Assembly (NCBI GenBank): GCA_009823505.1
Contig: VZQC01013997.1
Span: forward strand, 1,613,262-1,677,261
Direction of reading: 5' to 3'
DNA from: Rhizomys pruinosus
Lineage: Eukaryota > Chordata > Mammalia > Rodentia > Spalacidae
Length of the DNA stretch: 64,000 nt
The notes under the pieces were generated by a model. That model had not been told where the DNA came from and searched no databases. It saw nothing but the letters and a program-made list of their open reading frames with translations. The position numbers were made by a program, and so were the translations under genes. This document shows positions 45,301 through 57,565 of this stretch, piece by piece. Each line of letters starts with the position of its first letter. Within the stretch, counting starts at the first letter, position 1.

Positions 45301-46599
45301 TGACATATTACAATGTATTTTTTTAAAAATCCAATTTTAAGCAGAAGTAAAATTAAGATATGGGGATGACAAATCTGAGACAATCAATTATTTCTTAGCC
45401 TTTCCAGAAAATATTTATACTTGTATAGTGATCTCTAGAAAAGCCTGTGAAGTTAAAATGTTGTTGTTTTTGTTTGGGAAGGTCATTAGAGTCTTTCACC
45501 AAAGCAGTGTGGGACATGTGACACATTACTCTTGGAAAAAGCAGATTCTGTAGCAGTAGCCCACACAAAGATTCCAGGGAGCCCAGTCTTTGGTGAGAAC
45601 AGTCTCTCTGGCTGTGGCGAGGTTGGCAGGCCCGGAGTCTCGTGGGTGCAGTGAGGCCTGGGGTTTCCTTTTCCGCAGGAAGCCTGCTAGAAAGGGAGGC
45701 AGGGGCCCCAGAGATGGGGTACGGGCTCAACTGACACTTCTGGGAGCTGCGGCGGGGATTTGGAGGAGACTGCAAAGCAAACGGAGATGGCCCTTCGGAG
45801 CCCTGGGAACGCTGGGCTGCTGCTCTCTAGGTGAGACAGCTCATCTACTCTGTCGAACTTCCTTCCAGATCTTTCTCCCCAGAAACACTCACAATGTTGT
45901 CTTTGCCTAGTCAGGTGTGATTGCAAACAAGCTGCTGACTCCAGGACAGGGCATTGTAACCCCAGAAGATGGCTGCAATCTTGTGAAACCTACCAGTTGG
46001 TTTCCTCTGTCTTCCTATGCAGATCTACTGGCCCATTGGTGAACCTAAGAAGGCCCCAAAGTGGCATTAAAGGCAAGATGAATTGTCAAATCAGAGAAAC
46101 TGAAGCAGAAAAGTGTGCTTCAAGTTGTCAACCACCCTCAGTGGATTCTTTAAGGTTCTCTCTCAGGGTGGTCTCCATGACTCTCACCAAACAGGTTGTG
46201 TTCTCTAGCCTCACTTGGAGCTGGTCTCTCATGAATGCTTCGCCTAGAACACAGCAAAGTGACAAAAGGATGCTATGTAATTTCACAAGGACAGAAGGAC
46301 TTCCTTCATTTTAATACAGGGACGCTCGGGCCTTCCCACACTCAGAGTTTGACTACTAAGTCAATGGGTATGAAAAACTGAGAAGTGACATCTTGAGTAT
46401 ATTTGGGGGTGGATGAGGGGACCTCAGTAGAACTGGATTCCATGAGGCCTGAGTCAGTTTAGTATGAGACCAATCACCTTGGAGCAAGCCTCACACCATC
46501 AAACAGCTCTAGATGCTCTGGGAAAAATGACCAGCCTGGCTCCCTCTCCCTGGAACCCCTACCTCCTTCCTTTCCTGGGCTTCTGCAATTTTCCAGAGA

Positions 46600-46769
46600 G
46601 CACATACTCACACAAGTGCACCCACCCACCCACACCCACATGCACAGATGCACACAGACTACACACATGCACACATACACACATACCTACAAATGCACAC
46701 AGACATACACGCACACACTCACATGCAGTCACACACAAATGCACACATGCATGCACATAAACACATATG

Positions 46770-46800
<31 letters not shown>

Positions 46801-46808
46801 ACGTAGTA
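46600..46808 (+). repeat. CA-rich low-complexity tract
   Basis: CACACAYGCACA-type repeats, with pure (CA)n at 46770-46792. No SINE body is attached that I can see. Confidence 0.9.
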
Positions 46809-49721
46809 CACACACCACAGCAAATCAACCTCTCCTTTCTCTGAGATTCTGTCAAGGCTCTGTTAACTCAAATGCTAGGGGCCAATATAGATTCCCATCA
46901 ATATGAGCTGCACTTGAATGGTTCTTTCTAAAGACCATTAAACCTTTATGATGTAGAGAGATGGATTGTGATGCCCAGGGATGGACACCTGGCCAGTTGC
47001 TTCCAACCCAACCATGTAGGTAGTCACCACTTCCTCTGCCTAACCAGGATTTTGCTATCGCTCCAGAGCTGGTGGGACGGAGAGAGCGTTTCCCTTTTCC
47101 CAGCTCTGCTGCTGGTCTGTAGCTAAACAGGCTGCTCTCTACTCAGACCCAAGGAAAGAAGACCTCCAGAAGGTGAAGGGAGGGGATAGTCCCTGGGGGC
47201 GGGGGGCAGGGGACATTTCCTAGGAAAGCAAGACAATCAAGGGAAGGATTCAGCAGAAGTTCTTGGGGTCCACTGTGGCTCCCTGAGTCCTGCTTACAGT
47301 TCACCAAGGTTGAGGAATCTCCCTCAGACCCCAGCACCTCTCTTTTGATCCCACATGGAATACCATCGGACACTGGCCTGGCTTCACTCCAGCCCAGAGG
47401 AGATGTCAGCCAAGAAGCAGGAAAAGTGCTCCATTCTAAATGAGAAACTCCCAGATTGTAATTTAACAGGGCAATCTTTTTCCTGTGTGTTTTTCCTTTG
47501 CGTCCCTGAGCTCAGACCTGCGGTTTTTTTTCCTCCTCTGCTTTTACAGTTGCTCTGCCTTAAGCAGAGACTTGGCTCTGCTCCCCTGAGTCAGAGTCTT
47601 GCTGGAAGCTAAACCCAGGCAACCCTGGCCCCTGTCTCTCCTTGGAACCACCAGACCACACCACCTCCTGAGCTCAACCCCTGGCTGTGTGTCCCGACTC
47701 CTTTGTTTGGAAAGAGCTTTCTTACGTAACTCCAGGAACTACTAAATGCTCCATTGTCTTCTTGGGAGAGCTCAAAACAACCCATTACTGACTTCTGACT
47801 TATCTGCCTCTCCTCAGCCACCCTTGGAAAGGTCCTCACCTGCCTTACCGTAATCAACAGCCAGACTTAATGCTTGTGGTCTTTGGAGAATTACAGGTTC
47901 AATAAACGTGCAAGGAATACAATGGCTGGTTCATCCATAGGTCAGGGTATGTCTCTCAGGCAGCACACAGGGAAGTCATTTGTAATTCTAGATTGAGGCA
48001 GCCGTAAACAATGCTGATCTGATTATTATTTTACTAATCCGATTTTGATAAATAGCTGATGAAAACAGGCGGTGTGTAGCCCTCCGAGGAGAAATGCCCA
48101 GGCAGTGTGATTAGTTTCTCTTATCTGACTGGCTGGGGATCAATTTCAAGACTACTATTAATAGCCCGGGATGTCAAGAGCTGTGACCCCTGCCCTGGAT
48201 CTTAAGATCCTTGAGAACAAAGTGACAAAAACGTACTGGGCGAGGGCCTCTCCTCCATCTTTATTTTCTATGAATCTCTGATTAGCCCTGTTGGGGATTC
48301 TGGTAATTACTTTAAGCTGGCACCTCTAGAAAAAAAAATAGACCTCTTAGGATTCAATTAAAAATGAAAGGAACCTCTGCGTGTGGTTACCAAGGAGCTT
48401 TCACAGCACAGGCTGGGGTGTGGACTGCACCGATCAAACACTCCGTGCTAGGTGACATTTCCATATGGTTTTGCTGCCTCAGAGCCCTGGGGAGAGTTGC
48501 TAAGGAGGGAGTGACAGGCTGTTGTCCCCACAATCCTGGTCTTTTCAAGGAGCTCCTCAGCTTCTGCTTATTTTTGCAACAGACATTTTCTCATCTGGGA
48601 CCGGTTTTGTGGCTGGGTTCTGGCAGAAGTACATTTCTTTCCTGCCTTGGTAACGTGTGACATGGGAACCGTCAGCAAAGCTTTTAGAGGGACCCTGAGC
48701 CAGGTGGAGCCAGCTGCGCTGGGATACGTACTTGGCACTTAGACGAGGCAAGATGCTGGCACGTGACCACCACTGTACTTTCCACTTCCTCAGAAGCTTC
48801 ACCATCACGGGCCAACTCACCAAGTTCACCAAACAGGTCTCTGGACAAACTGAGAGCTCAAGAGATCTTACTGGGCTGAGTTTGGGGTGCAATGTGGCCC
48901 AGCTCGTCACATTTATTTCACAGCGCTTCAAAACACGGTGCTGAGAGTCTTCTCATTTGATCTGGAAAAGAGGGGTTCCCTGAAGAATCCTGGAAAAAGT
49001 CTTCATGTGAAAACTTCTTGCAGGAGCTGCTTGCCTGTCCTACGGAGCACCAACTTCAAAACGGGGAGGCAGGAGGGATCTACTTTTGATTTCTTCTTTC
49101 CAGCTCACCTAAATGAGACAATTAGGTTGCTTCTTCTATCTTAGTTAAGTTAGTTAAGTGTGCATCCAAAAATGGTAAGGACTAGCAGGCTGCAGGGACA
49201 GTAACTCCAGCAGCAGTGTCCAACAAAGCTGTTGTAGATCCATTTGTTCTCTCACCGATCTCTCACCATGAAGGGTGTTTAGAGTAGAAGCTGAAGGGAT
49301 GTCTGATATGGAAGAAACCATCACCAGAATGTAGAGGATCCCTATTTCTGAGGAATAGAAGATTCCTCAGAAGATGTTTCTCAAATACTATACAACCCTT
49401 TCCAAGACTGCTTTGTTCAAATACTACCCCAAATCTACTGACTAAAAATCATAGGAATCAACAAAACAAGCAGAGCATTCTAGTCATGACGTTGCCCCTC
49501 CATTTTTACCTCAGGGCCTTCTAATCTCTAAAAGCACTTCAAGTTAGGGAATATGGGAGACAGGGTCAATAATAGAGAAATCAAGGCACTGTAGAAAGAC
49601 TAGAGTTGAAGTGTCGATAAGCAATACTCCAGGGAAAAGTAAAAGTTTAGAGCAACAAGTCCCTAAAGGCTGGTCAGCACATTTTAACCCATGAAAACAC
49701 ATATACAAAAACATATTTCTT

Positions 49722-49897
49722 GGGGCTGGAGGGATGGCTCAGCAGTGTAGAGTACTTCCTGCTCGTCTAGAGGACTGGAGTTGCGTTCCCCGCACCCATA
49801 CCAGGGGCTGGAAACCATTTGTAACTCCAGGTCCAGGGGATCCTATGTCCTCTTTGGGTCTCCATGGGAATGTCTGCATATATAGTAAACACCCACA

Positions 49898-49940
<43 letters not shown>
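49722..49940 (+). mobile_element. B2 SINE with (CA)n
   Basis: GGGGCTGGAGGGATGGCTCA, GGTCCAGGGGATCCTATGTC and a (CA)n tail at 49894-49939. Confidence 0.88.
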
Positions 49941-49941
<1 letters not shown>

Positions 49942-50057
49942 TAAAACATGCTCCTTCTAACTAGACTTGGGAAAACCCCAAATGCTATTTGAGGGATCCC
50001 TTGTCTCTATAAGAATTTGAAAGTCCACCTGTGATGATCAAGGAATATTCTGGAATA

Positions 50058-50165
50058 GTCCTAGACTCAAACTCTCTGGGTTTGAACTCTAGTGTGACCT
50101 TTCTCGGGCCAAATAATTTCTTCATGGCTCTGCTCTGTGCCTCATCTGAGCGATAATAAAGCGTG
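50058..50165 (+). mobile_element. MIR fragment
   Basis: TCTCTGGGTTTGAACTCTAG, GTGTGACCTTTCTCGGGCC and GCCTCATCTGAGCGATAATA. Confidence 0.6.
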
Positions 50166-50965
50166 AGTTGCAGTAGCACCTGTGGTCGGCACTATTTAAA
50201 CGACATGGAAAATGACGGCAATGGTGGTGATGCTGAAGGCGGTGGTAAATCTCAGCATACAGAGATTCACAGATACAGAGAAAACCAGAACAACTGTATA
50301 TTGCCTAAAATTCCTACAGGACAGCACTCTTCTGAAATGCAGTTTCTGTCCTCTGCAGGCTGGCGATCAGATACCAACCCCTCTTTCTACTACCTGTAAA
50401 CACTAGAAAGTGCACTACTGATGTTTTGCTTGCATTTCTTCCGCAGGCATGATTTCTAATCAGTAGTAAGCGTGGATCAAAGCTCCTAGATCCCGGCATC
50501 TGAGAGGCTGAGGCTCGGTGACCTGGGGGAATGGGATGTCAGGTGAAAAGTTTTCAGATAAAGGTTTTGCAGGGAGTAAAGAGACAGCAGAGCATCCTGA
50601 GAAGGGCAGCCTTGCCATCCTTGCACTGAAGACCCTGGTAGGTCTATGAGTTAGATATTTGCATGGATTTAAGATGGGGCTCTTTCTTCAAAGCCAGTGA
50701 TTGTGAAATGCCCCAGACGGGTTCATGTATATGAACACTTCATCCCCAGGTAGTGGTGCTGTTTTGGAAGGTTGTGAAACCCCAAAGAGGGGTTTCACTG
50801 TAGGATGTAGCTGTAGGATATAGGCCACTGGGGGGCCCTGTCTACTTTCGGCTTCCTGACGCTACAGTTAATGTGACCAGCTGCCTCTTGTTCCTTCCTA
50901 CCGTCATGCTGCCCTTACCATAATGGACTCTACCCTTACTTAAACTTTGAGAAACATACACCTGT

Positions 50966-51346
50966 CATGGTTGACTTTGGCTGGGTTGTCAACTTGACAT
51001 ACTTGGGAAAATGGGACCTCAATTGTGCAATTTATCAGATTGGTCTGTGAGGCATTTCTCGATTGTTGAGTGATGTGCAAAGGCCCAGCCTACTGTGGGC
51101 AGTGCCACCCCTAGGCAGGTGGTCCTGGATTGTACAAGAAAGCAGGCTGAGCACAGGCCAGAGGAGCCAGTCAGGAAGCAGTGTTCCTTGTTCCTCCATG
51201 GTCTGTGCTCCAGCTCCTGCCTCCAGGCTCCTGCCTGACATCCCTCAAGGATGGACAGTCGCTTGGAAGTTCAATAACCCTTTTCATCCCACTTGTTTTG
51301 GGTCAGGGTGCTTTATCCCAGCAATGGAAATCGAACTGGGCTAACA
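50966..51346 (+). mobile_element. Element A copy 4
   Basis: GGGTTGTCAACTTGACATAC, TTGTTGAGTGATGTGCAAAG, GGCAGGTGGTCCTGGATTGT, TTCCTCCATGGTCTGTGCTC and TTATCCCAGCAATGGAAATC. It is uninterrupted and gives the layout used to read the split copies. Confidence 0.78.
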
Positions 51347-52584
51347 CCCTTTCTTAAGTTGCTTTTATCCTGGCAATGAGGACAGTCACCGACACACCGA
51401 GTTGTCTCCTTCTCCCCGTGCTTTGCACAGAAATAGCAGCTCAGGTCACACAGAGGGCAGCTCTTTGACAAAGCCCTGGTAAAGACCTTTCCATGGGAAT
51501 CGATGACTCATAACGCACCAGCATCCTTGGGCGTTACAGCTCCATGTTCATGTAGTCAAAGAACCCAAGAGACCTTTTCCTTACCAGGCTACAACTGCCT
51601 GTCCCTGGGGCCCTGTGGGGTGATACCAGCCCTCCTGCCTGAGCTAATTGTAGACTTCCATAAACTGACGTTCTGGAGACTCTGAGGTGCTCAGGCAGAT
51701 CAGATGTAGATTCACAACACGCTTGCCAAGTGAAAATAGACACTGAACATGGACATGAACAGCCTCTCCTGCGGTGGAGAGATGCTCTGTCTTTAAGAGC
51801 AGCATCATGGGATCTGACCCCACCATGAGCAGACCGTCCAGGCCACAGTGGAAGATCCGTGAGGTCAAAAGAAAGACACACCCAACACCATCATCATCAT
51901 AAACCTCTTCCCCTCCTACCCCGAGCAAGCTCTCTTTCTCTGCTTTTAATCACAAACAAGAACCAAAAACCAGAGGAGGAAGCCAGAGAGACGGCAACAT
52001 GGAAACCTCAGACGCCACCTGCACAGCTTTGTGTTGCTTCTCCCGAAACACAACCGGGTCTGCCACACTTTTCTTCTCTGTGACAGGAGGCCTCACAGAA
52101 ACAGCATCACAGGAAGAAAGTTGTTTATCTCCTGGCTTCTGAGGATTCAGATCACCAATCAGCCAGGCTGATTCTGGACCAGTGCTAAGGCTGAGCGTCA
52201 TGGCGGTAGGACCTGGTGGCTGCGGCCGTTCAGCTCCCACGATGGGTGGTAAGCAGGGAAAGGGACATAGAAAGGGCTAGGGCCGGCTGTAACCCTAGGA
52301 ACGCGTCCCTCTGTGACCTGCTTCCACCATTCAGGCCTCACTCCTTATTTTAACCACCTCACAATAACACTGACTCCACCAAGGGACTGGGCTATTGACT
52401 AGGTCAGAGACTACAGGACCCAATCACTTCGCCAAAGTCTGCTCCAGGATAGAACCAGCTCCAGGACATGAGACTGTGGAGACACTTCAAATTCAGACCA
52501 TAACAAAAGGTCACATGAAGGAACATGTAAGGTACTTCTACCAGTCAGGCTTTGCTTTGTAAGCATTAGGCTTCTGGTGGTTTT

Positions 52585-52848
52585 GTTTTGTGTTTTGTTT
52601 TGTCTTTTTGAGACAGTGTCTCCTTGCAGCCCCAACTGTCCTGGAACTCGCTCTGTAGACCAGGCTGGCCTTGAACTCACAGAGATCCACCTGCCTCTGC
52701 CTCCCAAGCACTGGGATTAAAGGCATGCACCACTATGCCTGGCACTAAAGACAGTTCTTAGCTGCCATGTGGGTGCTGGGAATTGACCCTGGGTCCTCTG
52801 CAAGAGCAGTTGGCACTCTTAACCACTGAGCCTCATCTCTCCAGCCCC
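52585..52848 (-). mobile_element. Chimeric B2-B1 SINE, second copy
   Basis: In reverse: the B1 body and tail at 52585-52743, then only the 5' half of a B2 at 52744-52848 ending CATCTCTCCAGCCCC. Read on the minus strand, the B2 breaks off after AAGAACTGTCTTTAGT and the B1 begins GCCAGGCATAGTGG. The break is the same as at 6918/6919. An imperfect duplication (TCTGGTGGTTTT at 52573, TCGGGTGGGTTTT at 52849) flanks the block. Confidence 0.75.
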
Positions 52849-53189
52849 TCGGGTGGGTTTTAATGAGATTATGGGATTTTAATCTATGTAGTAGAGACAG
52901 TATTTCTTTTCTGTGCTCCCCCAGGTTATAGTGGAATCCATACCCTCGGTCTAGAACACAGCTAGGGACCTTGGCATAAAGCAAAACAGAGAATTCTTTT
53001 TCTGCTACGTTTTAAGTTTGAGTCTTGTAACTAATAGTTAATGTTTTTTTTTTCTACTTGATGAGGGAAAATATAAACTGAGAGAACATATTGTTACAGT
53101 CTATTTCATAAACTCCTAGTCTACATAAAAGGAGAAAGTTACTTCCCATCCCCAGATCCCCAAATCATGGCATCACAGAAAGAAGCTCT

Positions 53190-53245
53190 TACCTTGTTCA
53201 TTTTACAGAGGGGCAAACAGGACCAAGGAGAAAGGAAGTGACTTG
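53190..53245 (-). mobile_element. MIR fragment
   Basis: CATTTTACAGAGGGGCAAAC and GGAAGTGACTTGGTCAGG match the reverse MIR core. Confidence 0.65.
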
Positions 53246-53509
53246 GTCAGGGTCTCTCGGCCCCTCTCTTTGCCACGCCTAAGGCAAACTTATCCTTAAA
53301 AACTGGCCTTTTCTTCTTTTACCATGGGAAATTAAAAATGTTTCCCTGTTTGTTTAGGACCTGAAATTATACACTGTCTAACTTCAATAGGCTCAAAACC
53401 TCCGATAAATATTCTCTGAGACCAGGCCAGAGTTCAATCATCCCCCTTCCCAGGACTGAGTGAGATTTCTACATCAGTTTTGATTATTTATTCCTAGATA
53501 TTTAATCTA

Positions 53510-53742
53510 TATATTTTAAAATATATTTTATTTCTTATTCCTATGTTATAAGTGTTATGTCTGCACGTATGTGCATGCACCCATGTCCTGCAATGTTTGT
53601 GGAGGTCAGAAGAGGCCATCAGATCTCCTGGAGCTAGAGTTATAGACAATTGTTAGCCAAAATAAGATTGCTATAAGTCAAACTCGGGTATTCTGCAAGA
53701 GCAGCCAGTGCTCCTAACCACTGAGCCATCTCTCCCACCCCT
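53510..53742 (-). mobile_element. B2 SINE
   Basis: GTGGAGGTCAGAAGAGGCCA, CCTGGAGCTAGAGTTATAG and CACTGAGCCATCTCTCCCAC. Part of the body near 53663-53690 is replaced by unrelated sequence. Confidence 0.88.
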
Positions 53743-53759
53743 TGTCTATATTTTTAAAA

Positions 53760-53898
53760 AAATTTTGTCTTTTTTTTTTTTTTGAGGCAAGATCTCCCTG
53801 TAGCCCCAGCTGGCCTGGAACTTACTATGTAGACCAGGCTGGCCTTGAACTCACAGAGATCTGCCTGCCTCTGCCTCCCGAGTGCTGGGACTAAAGGC
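53760..53898 (-). mobile_element. B1 SINE, 5'-truncated
   Basis: TTTTTTTTGAGGCAAGATCT, AACTCACAGAGATCTGCCTG and GAGTGCTGGGACTAAAGGC, after which the B1 head is missing. Confidence 0.9.
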
Positions 53899-55931
53899 TT
53901 TATTTAGCCTCTGCTTCCCTGGGTCCTGTTGTCAACAGGCCTTGGCTCTTCTGGTGCAGGCCCCTCCTTGGCCCTTTGTTGATAATGTCTTCAAAGATAA
54001 ACCTGTCTTCCAGAGAGCAATGCATGCCAGAACTTCTAAAGACCCCTGGAGTTTCCAAGCCAGCCCTTTGCAGCTTTGTGAAGAGGTTTCCAAAGCAAAG
54101 AGAAGACATTTGTCTTCTCCCTGGGTCCTCCAGCCTTCCAGCACATGGTCATGCTTCTTCCTTTATGGGCTGCAGTGACGCCTCGGCAGGTTTTGTAGCA
54201 TTCAAGACGAGGGAAAAGGAGAAAAGAGAAACTAAACCAAATTTTCAGAGGCAGCCAACTGGCCTGGCGTGGATACATTCTGAAGAGCACTTAGCACTGG
54301 GGAGAATAAAAAGACCCAGCTGACCTAGGACCCTGAGAATCATGCTGCTGAAGATCTGTCCGCAGGTTTTGATTTCATTGTCTGTCTTTTTATACCTGTC
54401 AATTCGGGCCTCTAACACACACAACTGGAGAGCTAGGTTCATCTATACTCTCCAAAGCAATCAGATCTGCCACCCCACCACCACCACACCGTATTTGAGA
54501 GAGGGGCCAAACAAGCAATTTAAAGGTAGCAACATCGGGCTCAGAGCGAGGAGGAAGAAGAGAAATAAGCACTGTCATTGGCCATAACAGTGAGCCATAT
54601 TCTTTACCTGCTCAACTTACAAAAAACAAGGCCCGGCTCCAGCTTATCTTAGCGAGTGACTCATACGGGCTCAGCTGGAGGCTGGCTGCGGCCTCGGGAT
54701 ATCTCCACCGCTCCACACGAGGCCTTTGGCAACAGGACAGGAGGCTATGGGAGCTGGGCGAGGCTGGGCCCACGGAGAGGGAAAGAATGGCGTGAAATAC
54801 GATGCAGCTGTTGAGATCTCCTTTCATTAACTTAAATTATATCAATTTCTAGACTTTGGGATATCTACCGAAAGGCAAGTAAGAAAGGGTCTGGACGACA
54901 ATCTATCTGCTTTTAACCCAACTCAAATTGAGCAATAATTAATGTAATTCAGCCTGGGGCCGAGATGAGACCCCCTCCACCCCCCAAACACACTCCTTTG
55001 CTCCCTGCCTCCCTCCTGCTTAGCTAAAGTTTTCCATTTCAGCTCTCTGCCTCTGTGGCCCAGGGAAAACAGTCCTGGGGAACCTGTCCCCACCACTGTC
55101 TCTCTGGCCTGGCCTCACCTCTTACCCAGAGTGACTCACTGAAGTTGTCTCTAGCAGAGCAGATGTATCACGGCACTAGGAGAGAGTGCTGTGTCTCCTC
55201 CACGGCTTGCTTAGTCACACTGCCTGAAACATCTATTAGACATTACTGATAGCGCCTGGATGTTTCAATTATTCATGTATTCCATATTCCAAGACTACAC
55301 TAGGGGACGAGCCGATCAGAGCAATGTTCTGGAGCTGTGCTAGGCCAGTGGAGAATGAGGTAGGTGGAAGAAGGCAGAGGGCAGAGCTGGCGTCCAAAAC
55401 TCATCCGCAATTGCTCATTCCCAGTACTCCACGTCCCTAGGGTTCTGCCCGAGCCTCTTCTACTATAACTAGACGTGCAGATCTTTGAATGTTCTGAGCT
55501 TCTTCAGACACCCCCACCCCTTGGTCACAAGCTAAGAGAAATCAGGAAAGAAGGAAAGGAAATGCAAAGATCCCATACCTCAGCCGAGTTCACTGACTAC
55601 TTACCCTTTTCACGGTTCTAGGAGGGAAGAGACCAACATCAACCAAATGGTCAGGCTTGCATTCATGTGGGTGACAGGATACAAAACAGGAAAGTGGGCA
55701 GGGCACTGTACACTGGGCAGGTGTCCTGCAGAGCAGTTTCTGATGTGTGCAAAAGGTGGGCCACAGTGGGGGATGGCAAGGGGACACCCCCTGCTAGGCA
55801 CCCATTGCATCATAGACCTGCAGGACAAGAGGGCAGGCAATGGTCTGGGGTGACAGCACTCCAAGTACAAGGAACCACAAATACACAGGAGGTAAACACA
55901 CCAGAAAGAAGGTGAGGGTGCCTGGACAAGG

Positions 55932-56083
55932 GGTCCTCGGGGAGGAGTGCTCCCAGACGGGAATGAGGAGGTCCTCGGGGAGGAGTGCTCCCAGACGGGA
56001 ATGAGGAGGTCCTCGGGGATGAGTGCTCCCAGACGGGAATGAGGAGGTCCTCGGGGAGGAGTGCTCCCAGAAGGGAATGAACA
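55932..56083 (+). repeat. 38-bp minisatellite, four units
   Basis: Units start at 55932, 55970, 56008 and 56046. The first two are identical, the third has one change (GGATGAG for GGAGGAG), and the fourth a few at its end. The core is GGTCCTCGGGGAGGAGTGCT. Confidence 0.97.
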
Positions 56084-57565
56084 GGTCCACACTGCTTGGA
56101 CCACACAGGGATGGATTCACAGGCCACGACAAGTAGTTTGAGCACTGTTGCTGAATTTGTAAGTAGTGGTGTGGCACAGAGTCCGTCTCCTCTCTGTGCC
56201 ATGCAATACCCCCACGTACGCGAGATAAACAACTTCACAGAGAAAAGACTGGGTTTGGTTCATGGCTTCAGAGGTTTCTGCCAACGTACGGCCTCTCCAG
56301 TTGCTTTCAGGTGTGGTGGCGTGGAACATCACAGCGTCTTGACAGGCAGGGGTGTGTGCTACCTTGGAGGAGCCCCACCCCCTAGCTGATACCACTCCCC
56401 AATGATGCCATCAAGTTACGAATCTGCCCATGGGTTAATCCTCTGACTTGGTCAGAGCCCTCAGGGTCCAATCACTTCCCCCAAACCTACCTGTGGAGCA
56501 TTGCTCTGGGGGCCAGACCTTCAACACCCGAGCCTCTGGGAACATTGCATATCCGAAGCAGAACACTGACTGTTACTTCAGTTGGCATTTAGAAGAATGA
56601 ACCCTTTCTCAGAGGTAGGAAAAGAAGGGGACAGGTTGGAAAACAAGGCAAGAACTTCCTTGAATCCCTTTAATGAAATAATACCTGAAATGGAACAGAG
56701 TCTAGACAGGTCATGCTCAACATCAACCATTCAAAGCTAACATTTAAGACATCTTGTCATGGCTATAAAGACATTACAGGAAAGAAAAACCTGGGATGGT
56801 TTCTTCCCCCCCGCCCCCATTCCAACTCCCCCCACATCTGGTAAGAGAAGACACAGCTTGGTTTAAGGAACCAAAACCCAGCAGTTTACAACTGGCGTGG
56901 TTATCCATATTTGCCCAAGGCACCAGGGCTCTCTGGGAGCACCAGACAAGAGCTCGGTTTTATCCGCTTCTTTAGCCACAATGGTCTCTCTATGTCCCAG
57001 GGTTCTGGCAATGCGCTAGAAGACCCAGTCAATAAAGAAACTCAGAACAAGTCAATGTTTGGGGCGTTGACCATGAAATGCCTGCAAACATTTCTTATCT
57101 AGCTGCTGGTCTTTCTTCCCGTTTCTTTTAAGACCCTTATGAGAAGAAGAGAAAAAAAATAGAGAGAGAAAAGAAAGGATGTTTTTCATGAATTCTGTGA
57201 TTATGTCTAATATGGCTAAATCGTGCAACATTATTCTTATATAAGGATGGAGTTTTAAACACCTGCTGATTACAGGAATTCTCTAGGTCTACAGATAAAG
57301 ACCTCATATCCAGAATTCCTTGTTGTTTAAAGCAAATGTACACAGAAAACAAATTCCTTTTCTAAAAAAGCAAAGTTAATGTCTAAAGACTATAGTGGAT
57401 TTGAATATAGTCATTATTAAGATGCAATCCATAAAACATGAACTTACTTATAAATAGATTTTTTATTCAGTTCATCGTATGTATCCTTAGCTCACTTAGA
57501 GATGTAATGAAAAAAAGTTAAAAAATCAAAAATAGCACAGATATCAAATATTAAAAATAAAATTG

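Noticed and set aside
45395..45910. Open frames of 106-126 codons on both strands
   Set aside because: No recognisable domain, no splice pattern linking them to a gene, and moderate GC content explains the length.
55932..56083. Possible CRISPR-like array
   Set aside because: The four 38-bp units are directly adjacent with no spacers, and the genome is mammalian; it is a minisatellite.
55610..56238. Overlapping minus-strand open frames of 127-164 codons
   Set aside because: Their length comes from the 38-bp repeat, whose unit is not a multiple of three, so all frames stay open. Nothing outside the repeat looks coding.
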